Shown here: piece by piece, positions 24,164 to 32,212 of the stretch
Numbering within the stretch: the first letter of the stretch is position 1
How the letters are laid out: each line of letters starts with the position of its first letter
From: an uncultured Desulfobulbaceae bacterium
Lineage (GTDB): Bacteria; Desulfobacterota; Desulfobulbia; Desulfobulbales; Desulfocapsaceae
Direction of reading: 5' to 3'
Length of the DNA stretch: 39,122 bases
Assembly: GCA_937910875.1 (NCBI GenBank)
Contig: CALENA010000158.1
Location: 1-39,122, forward strand
Position numbers and translations under genes: made by a program
The notes under the pieces: model-generated
What the model saw: the letters and a program-made list of their open reading frames with translations, nothing else
The model's database searches: none
What the model was told of the DNA's origin: nothing

Positions 24164-25402
24164 CTATGGGCGGATGATTCGCAGAATGGTCTCGCGGTTA
24201 TTGGTCTTCTGGTTGAGAAGGATGGCAAAGGGCTGGGCCTGACCATCCAGGGGCAGGTAGCCGGCATAACAGTAGACCCCCTTCATGGTCCCTGACTTGA
24301 GGGGGATCGAGTCCTTGCGGGACAGCAGATCCCTGTGGGCGAAAAAGTGTTCCAGGACCCGGACCATGGCCCGGGCAGTACTCAGGTTTTCGGGTGACAG
24401 GCCTGAGCCTTCCACCAGGTAAAGCTCACCGGATGAGAGGTTCAGCCGGTTCTGAAGAAAGCCCTTAATGGTTTTCCTTCCCTTGGCCCAAGTGGCTGGA
24501 CCGCCCTGGGCCTTGGCGCCACAGGCGAGAAAAAGCTGGTTGGCGATAAAGTTGCTGGAGTATTTGAGCATATCGCGGATCAGCTCACGGACTGTTTTGC
24601 TTGAGTGGTGGCTGAGCAGCAGTCGGGCCCCGTCCGGAACAGGTCCTGTGCGCAGGCTTCCTTGTGCGGTGATCCCATTTTGGGCCAGCAGGGCCAGAAA
24701 CAGCTCGCCGCTGTAGCGCAGGGTGTTGGAGATCTGCCCGTTACCCGGGTAGGCCTCCACGTTAACCCGATGCCAGCCGGGTTTCAGGTGGCGGCCGATC
24801 CTGCGGCTGAGATCAAGGGTCGGACTCTGCGGCTCACCGCTGCGGACCTCTCCATGGTTATTGACGATCAGGGGCAGGGAATTGTAGTTGACCGCCAGGC
24901 TGCTGCCGGGTGCGTCATAGGGATTGGGCGAGTTCTCCGAGCCAGGCACCGGACCCTCCAGAGCAAAGGCCGAATCATCAAGAATCAGGTCCTTGATCTG
25001 TCTGACTCCCAGTTGGTGCAGGTTCTGGCTGATGCGGCTGATCTCTTCTGAGGTGAGGCTGGGGTCGCCGCCGCCTTGGACATAGAGATTGTCGGCTTTA
25101 TCCTGGTAGATGCGGGTGGTGAACTGATGTTCACTTCCCAGAATTTCCAGGGCGGCCAGGGCCGTGACCAGTTTGACGGTTGATGCCGGAATAAACGGGG
25201 TGTCAATGTGATAACCACGAACAATGCGGCCATTCTGGCTGAGCAGGTAGCCGCCATGCTCAATCAGCAGGGCCGCCGAGTCGGTTTCATGGGTCAGGGC
25301 CAGGGCCGGTCGAAAACAAAAGAGCAGACTCAGGATGAGCAGGGCAGAAGCGAGCAGGATGGTGAAGAGAGGGCGCCACATGGTAGGGACTGGATCCCGC
25401 AC
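24164..25402 (-). CDS. dacB: D-alanyl-D-alanine carboxypeptidase/endopeptidase, PBP4 (S13) type
   Basis: This periplasmic penicillin-binding protein trims or cleaves peptidoglycan peptide cross-links. It has the three active-site motifs SxxK (ASTVKL), SxN (YSSNF) and KSG (KSGTMKG), with an inserted domain between the first two as in S13 enzymes. A signal peptide follows MWRPLFTILLAS. The start is decided by a strong AAGGAGG (25408-25414) 5 nt before a GTG at 25402; the next ATG, at 25381, has no ribosome site. The longer open frame upstream runs into a family 1 repeat and is spurious. It is a single-gene unit with its own terminator. Confidence 0.92.
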   Translation of the reverse strand: MRDPVPTMWRPLFTILLASALLILSLLFCFRPALALTHETDSAALLIEHGGYLLSQNGRIVRGYHIDTPFIPASTVKLVTALAALEILGSEHQFTTRIYQDKADNLYVQGGGDPSLTSEEISRISQNLHQLGVRQIKDLILDDSAFALEGPVPGSENSPNPYDAPGSSLAVNYNSLPLIVNNHGEVRSGEPQSPTLDLSRRIGRHLKPGWHRVNVEAYPGNGQISNTLRYSGELFLALLAQNGITAQGSLRTGPVPDGARLLLSHHSSKTVRELIRDMLKYSSNFIANQLFLACGAKAQGGPATWAKGRKTIKGFLQNRLNLSSGELYLVEGSGLSPENLSTARAMVRVLEHFFAHRDLLSRKDSIPLKSGTMKGVYCYAGYLPLDGQAQPFAILLNQKTNNRETILRIIRP

Positions 25403-25445
25403 CCTTGCCTCCTTGTTAAAAGGGAAGGATGCGGGAAGATGTGAT

Positions 25446-25547
25446 TTTATCCGAAAGTTCATCAGAGACCATAACTGGCCATGCCGAAGAAACAAACGTT
25501 CATGGTTGGTTGTGGCTGGTCAATTTTATCCAGCCATGCTGGTTAGA
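25446..25547 (+). repeat. Family 1 interspersed repeat, copy C
   Basis: This copy runs from TTTATCCGAAAGTTCATC to CCAGCCATGCTGGTTAG, with the 6-bp stem GGCTGG...CCAGCC kept although the loop differs. The terminal TTA at 25543-25545 is, on the minus strand, the TAA stop codon of trpB2, so the element abuts and completes that gene's end. In trpB2 mRNA the hairpin would begin right after the stop. Confidence 0.85.
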
Positions 25548-26886
25548 TTTTGGGCAATTTAGCCAAAGATCTGGCAATGTCTTCTTCCGGGTATTCGTAG
25601 TTGTGCAGTTGACCGGAGAAGTATTTATCATATGAGGCCATGTCGATCAGGCCGTGGCCTGAAAAATTGAAGAGGATGGTCTTGGGCTCATCCTTGTCAC
25701 GCATGGCTTCGATGATCGCCCCGCGGATGGCGTGGCAGGTTTCGGGGGCCGGGATGATGCCCTCGGTCCGGGCAAACAGGACTCCGGCCTCGAAGCACTC
25801 GAGCTGGTGAACCTTGACCGGGTCGATAATCTTTTCCCGGACCATGGCTGAGACGATCGGGGCCATGCCGTGATAGCGCAGACCACCGGCGTGGATGCCG
25901 GGTGGGATGAAGTCATGACCCAGGGTGTACATGTTGAGCAGAGGAGTCATCTGGGCCACATCACCAAAGTCGTAGGCCAGTTTGCCCATGGTCAGTGACG
26001 GGCAGGAGGCAGGCTCCACTCCCACAAAGCGGATCTTTTTGCCTTCAAGGTAATCCGGAAGAAAGGGACCGGCCAGGCCGGCAAAGTTGGAGCCACCGCC
26101 GCAGCAGCCGACAATGACATCCGGGTAGTCACCAGCGATCTCCATCTGTTTTTTTGCCTCAAGGCCGATGATTGACTGGTGCAGGATGACATGGTTTAAA
26201 ACCGAGCCCAGGGCATACTTGGTGTCATCCCGGGAGGCAGCGTCTTCCAGGGCCTCGGAAATGGCGATTCCCAGAGAACCGGCGGTGTCGGGATATTCGG
26301 CCCGGATCTGGCGGCCGATCTGGGTGTCTTCACTGGGGCTGGAAACGATCGAGGCCCCGAAGGTCTGCATCATGGATTTGCGGTAGGGCTTCTGGTCAAA
26401 GGACACCCGGACCATATAGACCTTGCATTCAAGACCGAACTTGTTGGTGGCAAAGGAAAGGGCGCTTCCCCACTGTCCGGCTCCGGTCTCGGTGGACAAA
26501 CGCTTGACCCCTTCACGGCTGTTGTAATAGGCCTGGGCCACGGCGCTGTTGGGCTTGTGGGAGCCCACGGGTGAGACCCCTTCGTTTTTGAAATAAATTT
26601 TGGCCTTGGTGCCCAGGGCCTGCTCCAGGGCCCGGGCCCGGACCAGAGGAGAGGGCCGCCAGATCTTGAGCACCTCCTGGACCTCTTCCGGGATGTCGAT
26701 AAAACGCTCCTGGCTCATCTCCTGCTCAAGCAGCCCCATGGGAAAGACGGCCCCCAGTTTTTCAGGGCCCATGGGTTGCATGGTTTCAGGGTCAAGAGGG
26801 GGGAGTAATCCACCTGGCAGGTCGGGGGCCACGTTGTACCATTGGGTCGGCATCTGGTCGTCGCGGAGGACTATTTTCTTGTTCAT
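25543..26886 (-). CDS. trpB2: Tryptophan synthase beta-like PLP enzyme (TrpB2)
   Basis: This 447-residue protein belongs to the TrpB2 group, the larger stand-alone variant of the tryptophan synthase beta chain. It has the PLP lysine in GSHKPNSA, the substrate motif [11 protein letters not shown] and the phosphate loop [11 protein letters not shown]. It should make tryptophan from indole and serine. No trpA or other trp gene is near, so it may salvage indole. AAGGAG lies 8 nt before the ATG at 26886; the frame opens earlier, without support. Its stop codon lies inside a family 1 repeat end, which could have altered the original C-terminus. Confidence 0.93.
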   Translation of the reverse strand: MNKKIVLRDDQMPTQWYNVAPDLPGGLLPPLDPETMQPMGPEKLGAVFPMGLLEQEMSQERFIDIPEEVQEVLKIWRPSPLVRARALEQALGTKAKIYFKNEGVSPVGSHKPNSAVAQAYYNSREGVKRLSTETGAGQWGSALSFATNKFGLECKVYMVRVSFDQKPYRKSMMQTFGASIVSSPSEDTQIGRQIRAEYPDTAGSLGIAISEALEDAASRDDTKYALGSVLNHVILHQSIIGLEAKKQMEIAGDYPDVIVGCCGGGSNFAGLAGPFLPDYLEGKKIRFVGVEPASCPSLTMGKLAYDFGDVAQMTPLLNMYTLGHDFIPPGIHAGGLRYHGMAPIVSAMVREKIIDPVKVHQLECFEAGVLFARTEGIIPAPETCHAIRGAIIEAMRDKDEPKTILFNFSGHGLIDMASYDKYFSGQLHNYEYPEEDIARSLAKLPKI

Positions 26887-27217
26887 CTCATTTGCTCCTT
26901 TTTTGTAGTGAACCACTCTGGATGAATGATCAGGGTTGAAAATATATGCTGAATGTAATTATTCACTGTAATACAAAGGAATAGCCATAAACCGGGAACT
27001 GTAACTGGTCATCAGTGCGCCAGGATCGTTCATTCTGGACTTTGAAGCATACTTGTGTATGCGAAAAGGTCAGAATGGGCGAAGATGGGGTGCCGCTGAA
27101 CAGTTACCTCTTGTTTACCATGGGCCTGATGTCTTGTGCAACGATTTGTGCAGTTGTTTTGTAACTCTCCCGTTCATGATTGGTTGTGGCTGGCCATTTG
27201 GGTCCGGCTATGTCTGG
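26887..27217. other. Gap between trpB2 and the radical SAM gene
   Basis: This 331-bp gap has an AT-rich part upstream of trpB2 (26920-26985), an imperfect hairpin (27031-27077) and the 3' half of a family 1 repeat (27171-27220). A degenerate match to the repeat's 5' half is at 26997-27033. No gene was found. Confidence 0.5.
27031..27077. other. Imperfect hairpin between trpB2 and the radical SAM gene
   Basis: CATTCTG (27031-27037) pairs with CAGAATG (27071-27077), and inside it GCATAC (27048-27053) pairs with GTATGC (27057-27062) around a 4-nt loop. It lies between the two halves of a split family 1 repeat. It may be a transcript end for the radical SAM gene or part of an inserted segment. 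Confidence 0.4.
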
Positions 27218-27220
27218 TTA
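27171..27220 (+). repeat. Family 1 repeat, copy E (3' half, degenerate)
   Basis: CGTTCATGATTGGTTGTGG...TCTGGTTA matches the 3' half of the family. The hairpin is GGCTGG with CCGGCT, where changes are absorbed by wobble pairs. Its terminal TTA (27218-27220) forms the TAA stop of the radical SAM gene, the same relationship as copy C with trpB2. Confidence 0.75.
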
Positions 27221-29755
27221 CGTTGTTGAGTCCGCCTGTTCGGTCATGGCCTGGCAGGTCGTCTTCAGGACCTGGCAGCTGCTGGTGGTGTGGTCATCCA
27301 GGCCAATGACCTGGGAGAGAAAATCCTGCGGCTTGATGCCAGGTTGACCGGCCGTTGAAATCAGCTCCAGCTCCAGAGTGTCTGGGCCCGTCATCCGGCC
27401 CTGACTGACCAGTGGCCGGATATCAACGGCCTTGGTCTTTCCTTTGCGGGTCCGGCTGAGCAGGTGGCTGCCACTGGCCAGGAAGGCCATGAGGCGAGTT
27501 GACTCCTCCTGGGAAAAGGGGCGGGGGCAGGTGATGGTATAGCCGATCAGCAGAGATTGGGAAAGTTTGCCGCTGTGCAGGGCAATGCCCGTGACCATCA
27601 ATCCTTCCGGCAGCTGACAGTTCAAATCCTCTGTTGTCTGGTGCGGGTTGTCCAGGAGAGCGGGCAGGTCCATGATGAAGTATTCACACAGGCTTTCGGT
27701 CCCCACGGGCATGGCCGGGCCAAAGGAAATCTTGGGTGAGGGGTTGAATCCCTGGGAAAAATGGGTTTCAAGCCCGGCCCGTCGAACGACCCTGAAGATC
27801 AGCTGCAGGATTTCCAGATGGCCAAGCAGACAGATCTTTCCCAGCCGCTGGTAGGTTACCTGGTATTTGAAATGGCCGGGCTCTGTGACCTGGACCTGTT
27901 GAGCAGGTTTCTGCGAAGGGACGGCAGGAATCTGTTTCGGATTCTGGACCACGGGTCTAAGGGTCTTGAAGTCACAGAGGCCGCAGAGCTGGCAGCCGTG
28001 GTAGCGGCAGTCCGGTGTGTAGGCCTCTTCCTGGGCTTTGGTTAATTCCTGCTTGAGGAAGTCGGTGCTGATCCCGCTCTTCAGGTGCTGCCAGGGCAGG
28101 ATTTCGTCCAGGTCACGTGGGCGCAGATAGAAATCGAGATCGAGGCCGCAGTCCTTTTCGGCCGCCTCCTGCCAGAGCTTGAGCTGGAAGTGGTCTGACC
28201 AGCCGTCGAGCCGGGCCCCTCTGTCCCAGGCCTTTTCCAGGAGGCGGGCCAGTCGTCGATCGCCCCGGGAAAAGACCCCTTCGAGAAAGCTCTGTTCCGG
28301 GTCATGCCACTTGAGGTTGATGTTCTTGCGGGGCAGGATGGCCTTGAGACGGCGGATGGCCGTATAACTTTCCGCCATGGTCATCTGTGCTGCCCATTGA
28401 AAGGGGGTATGGGGTTTGGGGACAAAGGTGCCGATACTGACCGTGATCTGGCGTCGACCTGGACTGCCGGCACCGGCCGCCAGGGTCTTCTGGGCCAGGT
28501 CGCTGATGGCATCGATGTCTTCCGGGGTCTCGGTGGGCAGGCCGATCATGAAGTAGAGTTTCATCACCTTCCAGCCAAGTCCGTAGGCGTCGCGACTGGT
28601 GGTCAGCAGGTCCTCTTCGGTGATTCCCTTGTTGATCACCCGGCGCAATCGTTCACTGCCGGCCTCCGGGGCCAGAGTAAAACCGGTCTTGCGCACCCGT
28701 TTGATCTGATCCATGACCCCCTGGGTCAGGGTCCCGACCCGCATGGAGGGCATGGCCACGGACACGTATTGGTCGGCAAAGCGGTCCATCAGTGAGGGCA
28801 GGAGCTGGTCAAGACAGGAGTAATCTCCGGTGGAGAGCGAGAGCAGGGCCAGCTCGTCAAAACCGCTGTCGCTGATGCCGGTGTCAACCAGTTCCATGAT
28901 CTGTTCAGGGCTGCGTTCGCGGACTGGCCGGTAAATGACCCCGGCCTGGCAGAAGCGGCAGCCGCGGGTGCAGCCACGGGCAATCTCAACCCCGAGCCGG
29001 TCATGAACGATCTTGCTGTTGGGGACAAGAGGGTGGGTCAGGTGGTCGATGCGGTTCAGATCGGGCAGGACCCGCCGTGTGACTGATGCGCAGGCAGGCG
29101 AGTTCGGGGTGATGGCGGAGATCCGGCCCTGATCGTCATATTCGGGGCTGAAGAGCGAGGGGATATACACTCCGGGGACCTGGCTGAGTGTCTCCAGCAG
29201 CTGTTCCCTGGGCCAGCCCTCTTTTTTGGCCTGCCCTGCAATTTCCGCGACTTCGATGATACCCTCCTCGCCATCACCGAGGAAGATGGCATCAAAGAAG
29301 TCGGCCACCGGTTCCGGGTTCATGGAACAGGAGCCGCCGCCCAGGAGCAGTGGAGAGCCGTCCTTGCGATCCTTGGCGTACAAGGGGATGCCGGCCAGTT
29401 TGAAGATGGTAATGATGTTGCTGTAACAGAGTTCGTAGGGCAGGGTGATGCCGATGATGTCAAAATCAATGAGTGGGCGGCCGGATTCAAGGGCGGTGAG
29501 AGGCTCCTGCTCGGTGGTCAGGAGTTGTTCCAGATCTTTGTCCGGGCAGTAGCTGCGGTCGGCCAGCATCTGTTCCTGGCCGTTGAGCAGGTGGTAGAGG
29601 ATCTGCAGTCCCTGGTGGGACATGCCTATTTCATAGAGATCCGGGAAGACAAGAGCACAGTGGATTTGGGCCTGGTCCCAGGGTTTACCTACGGCGTTGT
29701 GTTCAAGGCCCAGATAGCGGCCGGGTTTATTGACAAGGGAAAGAAGATTGTTCAC
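27218..29755 (-). CDS. Radical SAM protein, TIGR03960 type with C-terminal DUF2344
   Basis: The 845-residue cytoplasmic protein has an N-terminal B12-binding-like region (about 20-200), a radical SAM domain with RGCTRGCRFC (cysteines 262, 266, 269) and a C-terminal DUF2344/TIGR03936 region (from about 640) opening with YQVTYQRLGKICLLGHLEI. A Cys cluster (CRYHGCQLCGLCDFK) lies between them. The reaction is unknown. In related bacteria these proteins often neighbour RNase E/G, suggesting RNA modification, but no such gene is here. The start is a GTG with AGGA 6 nt upstream. The stop codon is supplied by a family 1 repeat. Confidence 0.9.
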   Translation of the reverse strand: MNNLLSLVNKPGRYLGLEHNAVGKPWDQAQIHCALVFPDLYEIGMSHQGLQILYHLLNGQEQMLADRSYCPDKDLEQLLTTEQEPLTALESGRPLIDFDIIGITLPYELCYSNIITIFKLAGIPLYAKDRKDGSPLLLGGGSCSMNPEPVADFFDAIFLGDGEEGIIEVAEIAGQAKKEGWPREQLLETLSQVPGVYIPSLFSPEYDDQGRISAITPNSPACASVTRRVLPDLNRIDHLTHPLVPNSKIVHDRLGVEIARGCTRGCRFCQAGVIYRPVRERSPEQIMELVDTGISDSGFDELALLSLSTGDYSCLDQLLPSLMDRFADQYVSVAMPSMRVGTLTQGVMDQIKRVRKTGFTLAPEAGSERLRRVINKGITEEDLLTTSRDAYGLGWKVMKLYFMIGLPTETPEDIDAISDLAQKTLAAGAGSPGRRQITVSIGTFVPKPHTPFQWAAQMTMAESYTAIRRLKAILPRKNINLKWHDPEQSFLEGVFSRGDRRLARLLEKAWDRGARLDGWSDHFQLKLWQEAAEKDCGLDLDFYLRPRDLDEILPWQHLKSGISTDFLKQELTKAQEEAYTPDCRYHGCQLCGLCDFKTLRPVVQNPKQIPAVPSQKPAQQVQVTEPGHFKYQVTYQRLGKICLLGHLEILQLIFRVVRRAGLETHFSQGFNPSPKISFGPAMPVGTESLCEYFIMDLPALLDNPHQTTEDLNCQLPEGLMVTGIALHSGKLSQSLLIGYTITCPRPFSQEESTRLMAFLASGSHLLSRTRKGKTKAVDIRPLVSQGRMTGPDTLELELISTAGQPGIKPQDFLSQVIGLDDHTTSSCQVLKTTCQAMTEQADSTT

Positions 29756-30126
29756 GGGAATCCTGTTGGGCGGTTAATGGTTGATGGCGGTCTGCTCTCT
29801 GCTACACAGTTGCTGAGATGGTATGGTGCATGGAAGTCCTGAATGGTTTTCGGCTGACGTCAGGGCTGAGCAAAACATCCATGACAACCACTTCATTTAC
29901 TGAAAAGAGGTTGACTTTTCAAGAGAAGATGATGTATTCAAAATAGATAGACTCATACAAGAGAGAGGTGGCATTATTTGGGTCGACCCTGTTGTAGCGT
30001 ATTTTTCAGGTCGGCGCTTCTCCTCTGTTTCAAAACGTGTTCTGATCCATCCCTCCAATTATTATGAAATTATTGGATAACCAGGCGTTTGAATAACAAA
30101 AGGTTTCGATAAAAAAGGTACATGAC
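29756..30126. other. Divergent intergenic region between the radical SAM and AMIN genes
   Basis: This 371-bp divergent gap is AT-richer near the AMIN gene. Apart from a possible promoter at 29911-29940, I see no repeat element, RNA gene or credible small frame in it. Confidence 0.5.
29911..29940 (+). promoter_or_regulatory. Putative promoter of the AMIN-domain gene
   Basis: TTGACT (29911-29916) is followed after 18 nt by TATTCA (29935-29940) in an AT-rich stretch. It would give a leader of about 180 nt. This is a modest match to the sigma-70 consensus. Confidence 0.3.
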
Positions 30127-31086
30127 ATGAAACTCCTTAAGATTCTCTGTTTGCTGGCGGTGTTTGTTGTCCCCTGCTTTTCTCAGGCTGCTGCCGCAGA
30201 CTCTCAGGCCGCGCTGCAGGAAGTGATTTTTCAGACGACCAATGGGCAGCAGGAGATGATCAACTTCAGGTTGAGCGGTACGTATTCTCCCGAGGTCTCT
30301 ATGCTCAAGGGGCAGCGTCCCCGGCTGATTTTTGATTTTATCGGAGTGCCGGCCGCGGCCACCATTCAGAGCCGGATTGAAACCCGGGGCCGCATGATCT
30401 CCCGTGTCCGGCTTGGTCGCCATACCCGGCCAATAAAGACCCGGGTCGTTATCGATCTGGTGCCTGGTTATGAGTATGACTATCGACAGATGAATGGAGC
30501 GGCCGGCCAGTTGAGCTATGCCGTGTTCTATCGTGGGTCTCAACCGGCTCAGGTCCAGCAGCAGATGGCCCCGGTCACCCCGGTCTGGCCGCAGCCTCCC
30601 CAGAAACAGGTTGTTGAAGTTCCTCAGATGCAGCAGCCAATCGTGCCGAAGACGTATCAGCCTCCGGTTGTTCAGGAAAGACCACCAGTTCCGTCCATTC
30701 AGCAGCCCTTAACCCGTATGCCGGATCAACCGTTCAGCGGCAACCTTGTTGTCATCAGTGATATCTTCTTCGGGAACACCTCGAGTGAGGGTGAAATGGT
30801 CCTGTTCAAGCTCAATGAGTTTGCGCCACCGGTTGTGACCTCCAGTGAGGTCAATGGGAAGTTACAGGTTATCTGTGAGTTTTCCCGCAGTCAGGTGGCA
30901 GAAAATGTCTCCAAACTCATTCCGGCCAGCGGCAAGTATGTCTCTCTGATCCGGGTTGAGGATTCACGGAATCCGGATAAGGTCCGGGCCATTATTGATC
31001 TCACCGGAGACAAAAATTATCAGCTTAAGCAGGTCTTTTTCAAGGAAGATAATCTCTTTGCCTTGATTGTTAATCCTCGTCAGTAG
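30127..31086 (+). CDS. Exported AMIN-domain protein
   Basis: This 319-residue protein has a signal peptide (cleavage near QAAAADS) and two AMIN-like beta domains, roughly 28-140 and 205-319. Each has the pattern of RLIFDF / RAIIDL strands. A Pro/Gln-rich linker of about 60 residues (140-200) joins them. AMIN domains bind peptidoglycan and target amidases or secretins to the septum or envelope; no catalytic domain is attached here. It probably acts as a periplasmic scaffold or sensor. AAAGGT precedes the ATG. It is monocistronic. Confidence 0.8.
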   Translation: MKLLKILCLLAVFVVPCFSQAAAADSQAALQEVIFQTTNGQQEMINFRLSGTYSPEVSMLKGQRPRLIFDFIGVPAAATIQSRIETRGRMISRVRLGRHTRPIKTRVVIDLVPGYEYDYRQMNGAAGQLSYAVFYRGSQPAQVQQQMAPVTPVWPQPPQKQVVEVPQMQQPIVPKTYQPPVVQERPPVPSIQQPLTRMPDQPFSGNLVVISDIFFGNTSSEGEMVLFKLNEFAPPVVTSSEVNGKLQVICEFSRSQVAENVSKLIPASGKYVSLIRVEDSRNPDKVRAIIDLTGDKNYQLKQVFFKEDNLFALIVNPRQ

Positions 31087-31160
31087 GAGTAGGCGTCTGC
31101 TGGTTCGGGTGAGTGTATCGCCTGAATGAACAGGCAGAATTTTGTCCGTATGCTTGGCCC

Positions 31161-31268
31161 GGCAGGAACGGGAAGGTTCCTGTCCGACTACGCTTCGCCC
31201 GAACCATGAACGACTTATCCGTCGCCCGTGGTTCAGATACGCCGGTCAGGGAACTTCCTGTTCCTGCC
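31161..31268 (+). repeat. Family 2 long-hairpin element, copy 3
   Basis: This 108-bp imperfect hairpin lies 75 bp after the AMIN gene. Its outer arms, GGCAGGAAC with GTTCCTGCC, are perfectly complementary but unrelated in sequence to those of copies 1 and 2. In the middle stem, AAACATG/CATGTTT of the other copies becomes AACCATG/CGTGGTT: an A-T pair changed to C-G. The loop blocks GCTTCGCCC and CAGATACGCCGG are conserved. It could serve as a terminator for the AMIN gene, though no U-run follows closely. Confidence 0.88.
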
Positions 31269-31384
31269 CCTTTTCCTTTCTGGTCAGATCAATCGATTTA
31301 TGGTTAGACCGTCAGTAAAGAGTTTTCAAACGTGATCGAAACTCCCTCCTCTGCTTGTGCCTGAGGGAGTTTCTTGCCTGGATT

Positions 31385-32212
31385 TCAGGGCAGGATCTGT
31401 CGGGTAAACGAATCCGGAATCTGGATGGTGAATTCTTTCGAACTGAGCTTGGACGGACCGGGTGTGACCCGGCTCAGTCTGATGCTCAGTCCTGCACCGT
31501 ACGGCAGGTCGCTGATTTTAATGGTTTTGGGCGGTTGACAGGCCTGTTCCTGGTCCCGGTCGCCATAGCTGATGGTGGCCATGGCCTGACGCTCACTGTT
31601 GAGAATAACCCGGGCCAGAATTTCCTGTGTTGCAGGGTCGATCAGCATCCGGCTGACGATCTTCTCTTTCCTGATGATCTCCTTGATCACCAGCCAGTAT
31701 CCCCGCTTCTCCCTGTCCCATCCCAGAGGTTGTACTGTTTCGATTTGTGAACCGAGTCGGCCACTCAGCCAGTTCCCCAATTCAACCTGCTCGATTGCGA
31801 TCCCGTATTGTCTGACCAGGGCTTTAAGAGCTCCTTCCATGGTCTGGGCCGCCGGGATGTCAATGGCCTGGAACTGTGTGCTGTTTGAGGTCAGAATAAA
31901 GAGGGGCTGGTTGAGAGGGGACAGGGCCACGGCCTTGACAAAATCCGGAGCCAGCAGGTGCAGTGAACCGTTCAGCTTGATGCTGGTGGCCGGGGCCTGC
32001 CAGTGGAAAATGGCCTGGGCTGTGAGCCCTTGCGAACATTTCTGTTCCTGTTGCTGGATATCGTGGACCAGCTGTTCGAATTGGACCTCCGCCTGGTGTG
32101 AGTCGGTGGAGTCCCACGGTCTGCCGGCGCAACCCTGTATCAGGACCAGGAGCAGCAGGAGTACGGTAAGAGCGGGAGAGGGGAAGGTTCCGGTCTGGAG
32201 ATCAGAGCGCAT
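31385..32212 (-). CDS. LolB-like outer-membrane lipoprotein
   Basis: This 275-residue lipoprotein has a hydrophobic signal ending in the lipobox LIQGC. The rest is beta-rich (AIFHWQAP...IKLNGSLHLLAPDFVKAVALSPLNQPLFIL), like the LolB/DUF4292 fold. LolB receives lipoproteins from LolA and inserts them into the outer membrane; this relative is longer than E. coli LolB, so the role is inferred from fold resemblance. Its start overlaps the TPR lipoprotein gene by 11 nt, indicating a shared transcript and perhaps a shared complex at the outer membrane. Confidence 0.75.
   Translation of the reverse strand: MRSDLQTGTFPSPALTVLLLLLVLIQGCAGRPWDSTDSHQAEVQFEQLVHDIQQQEQKCSQGLTAQAIFHWQAPATSIKLNGSLHLLAPDFVKAVALSPLNQPLFILTSNSTQFQAIDIPAAQTMEGALKALVRQYGIAIEQVELGNWLSGRLGSQIETVQPLGWDREKRGYWLVIKEIIRKEKIVSRMLIDPATQEILARVILNSERQAMATISYGDRDQEQACQPPKTIKISDLPYGAGLSIRLSRVTPGPSKLSSKEFTIQIPDSFTRQILP

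Noticed and set aside
26887-27217. tRNA or small RNA gene in the trpB2 upstream gap
   Set aside because: No cloverleaf or T-arm GTTCGA-type box was found; the structure seen is explained by one imperfect hairpin and a partial repeat.
8531-27220. CRISPR-like array from the repeated units
   Set aside because: The units are far apart, in both orientations, about 97-100 bp long and without regular spacers or cas genes.
31113-31307. 64-codon frame downstream of the AMIN gene
   Set aside because: It lies across family 2 copy 3. Similarity to frames at the other copies follows from the DNA repeat.
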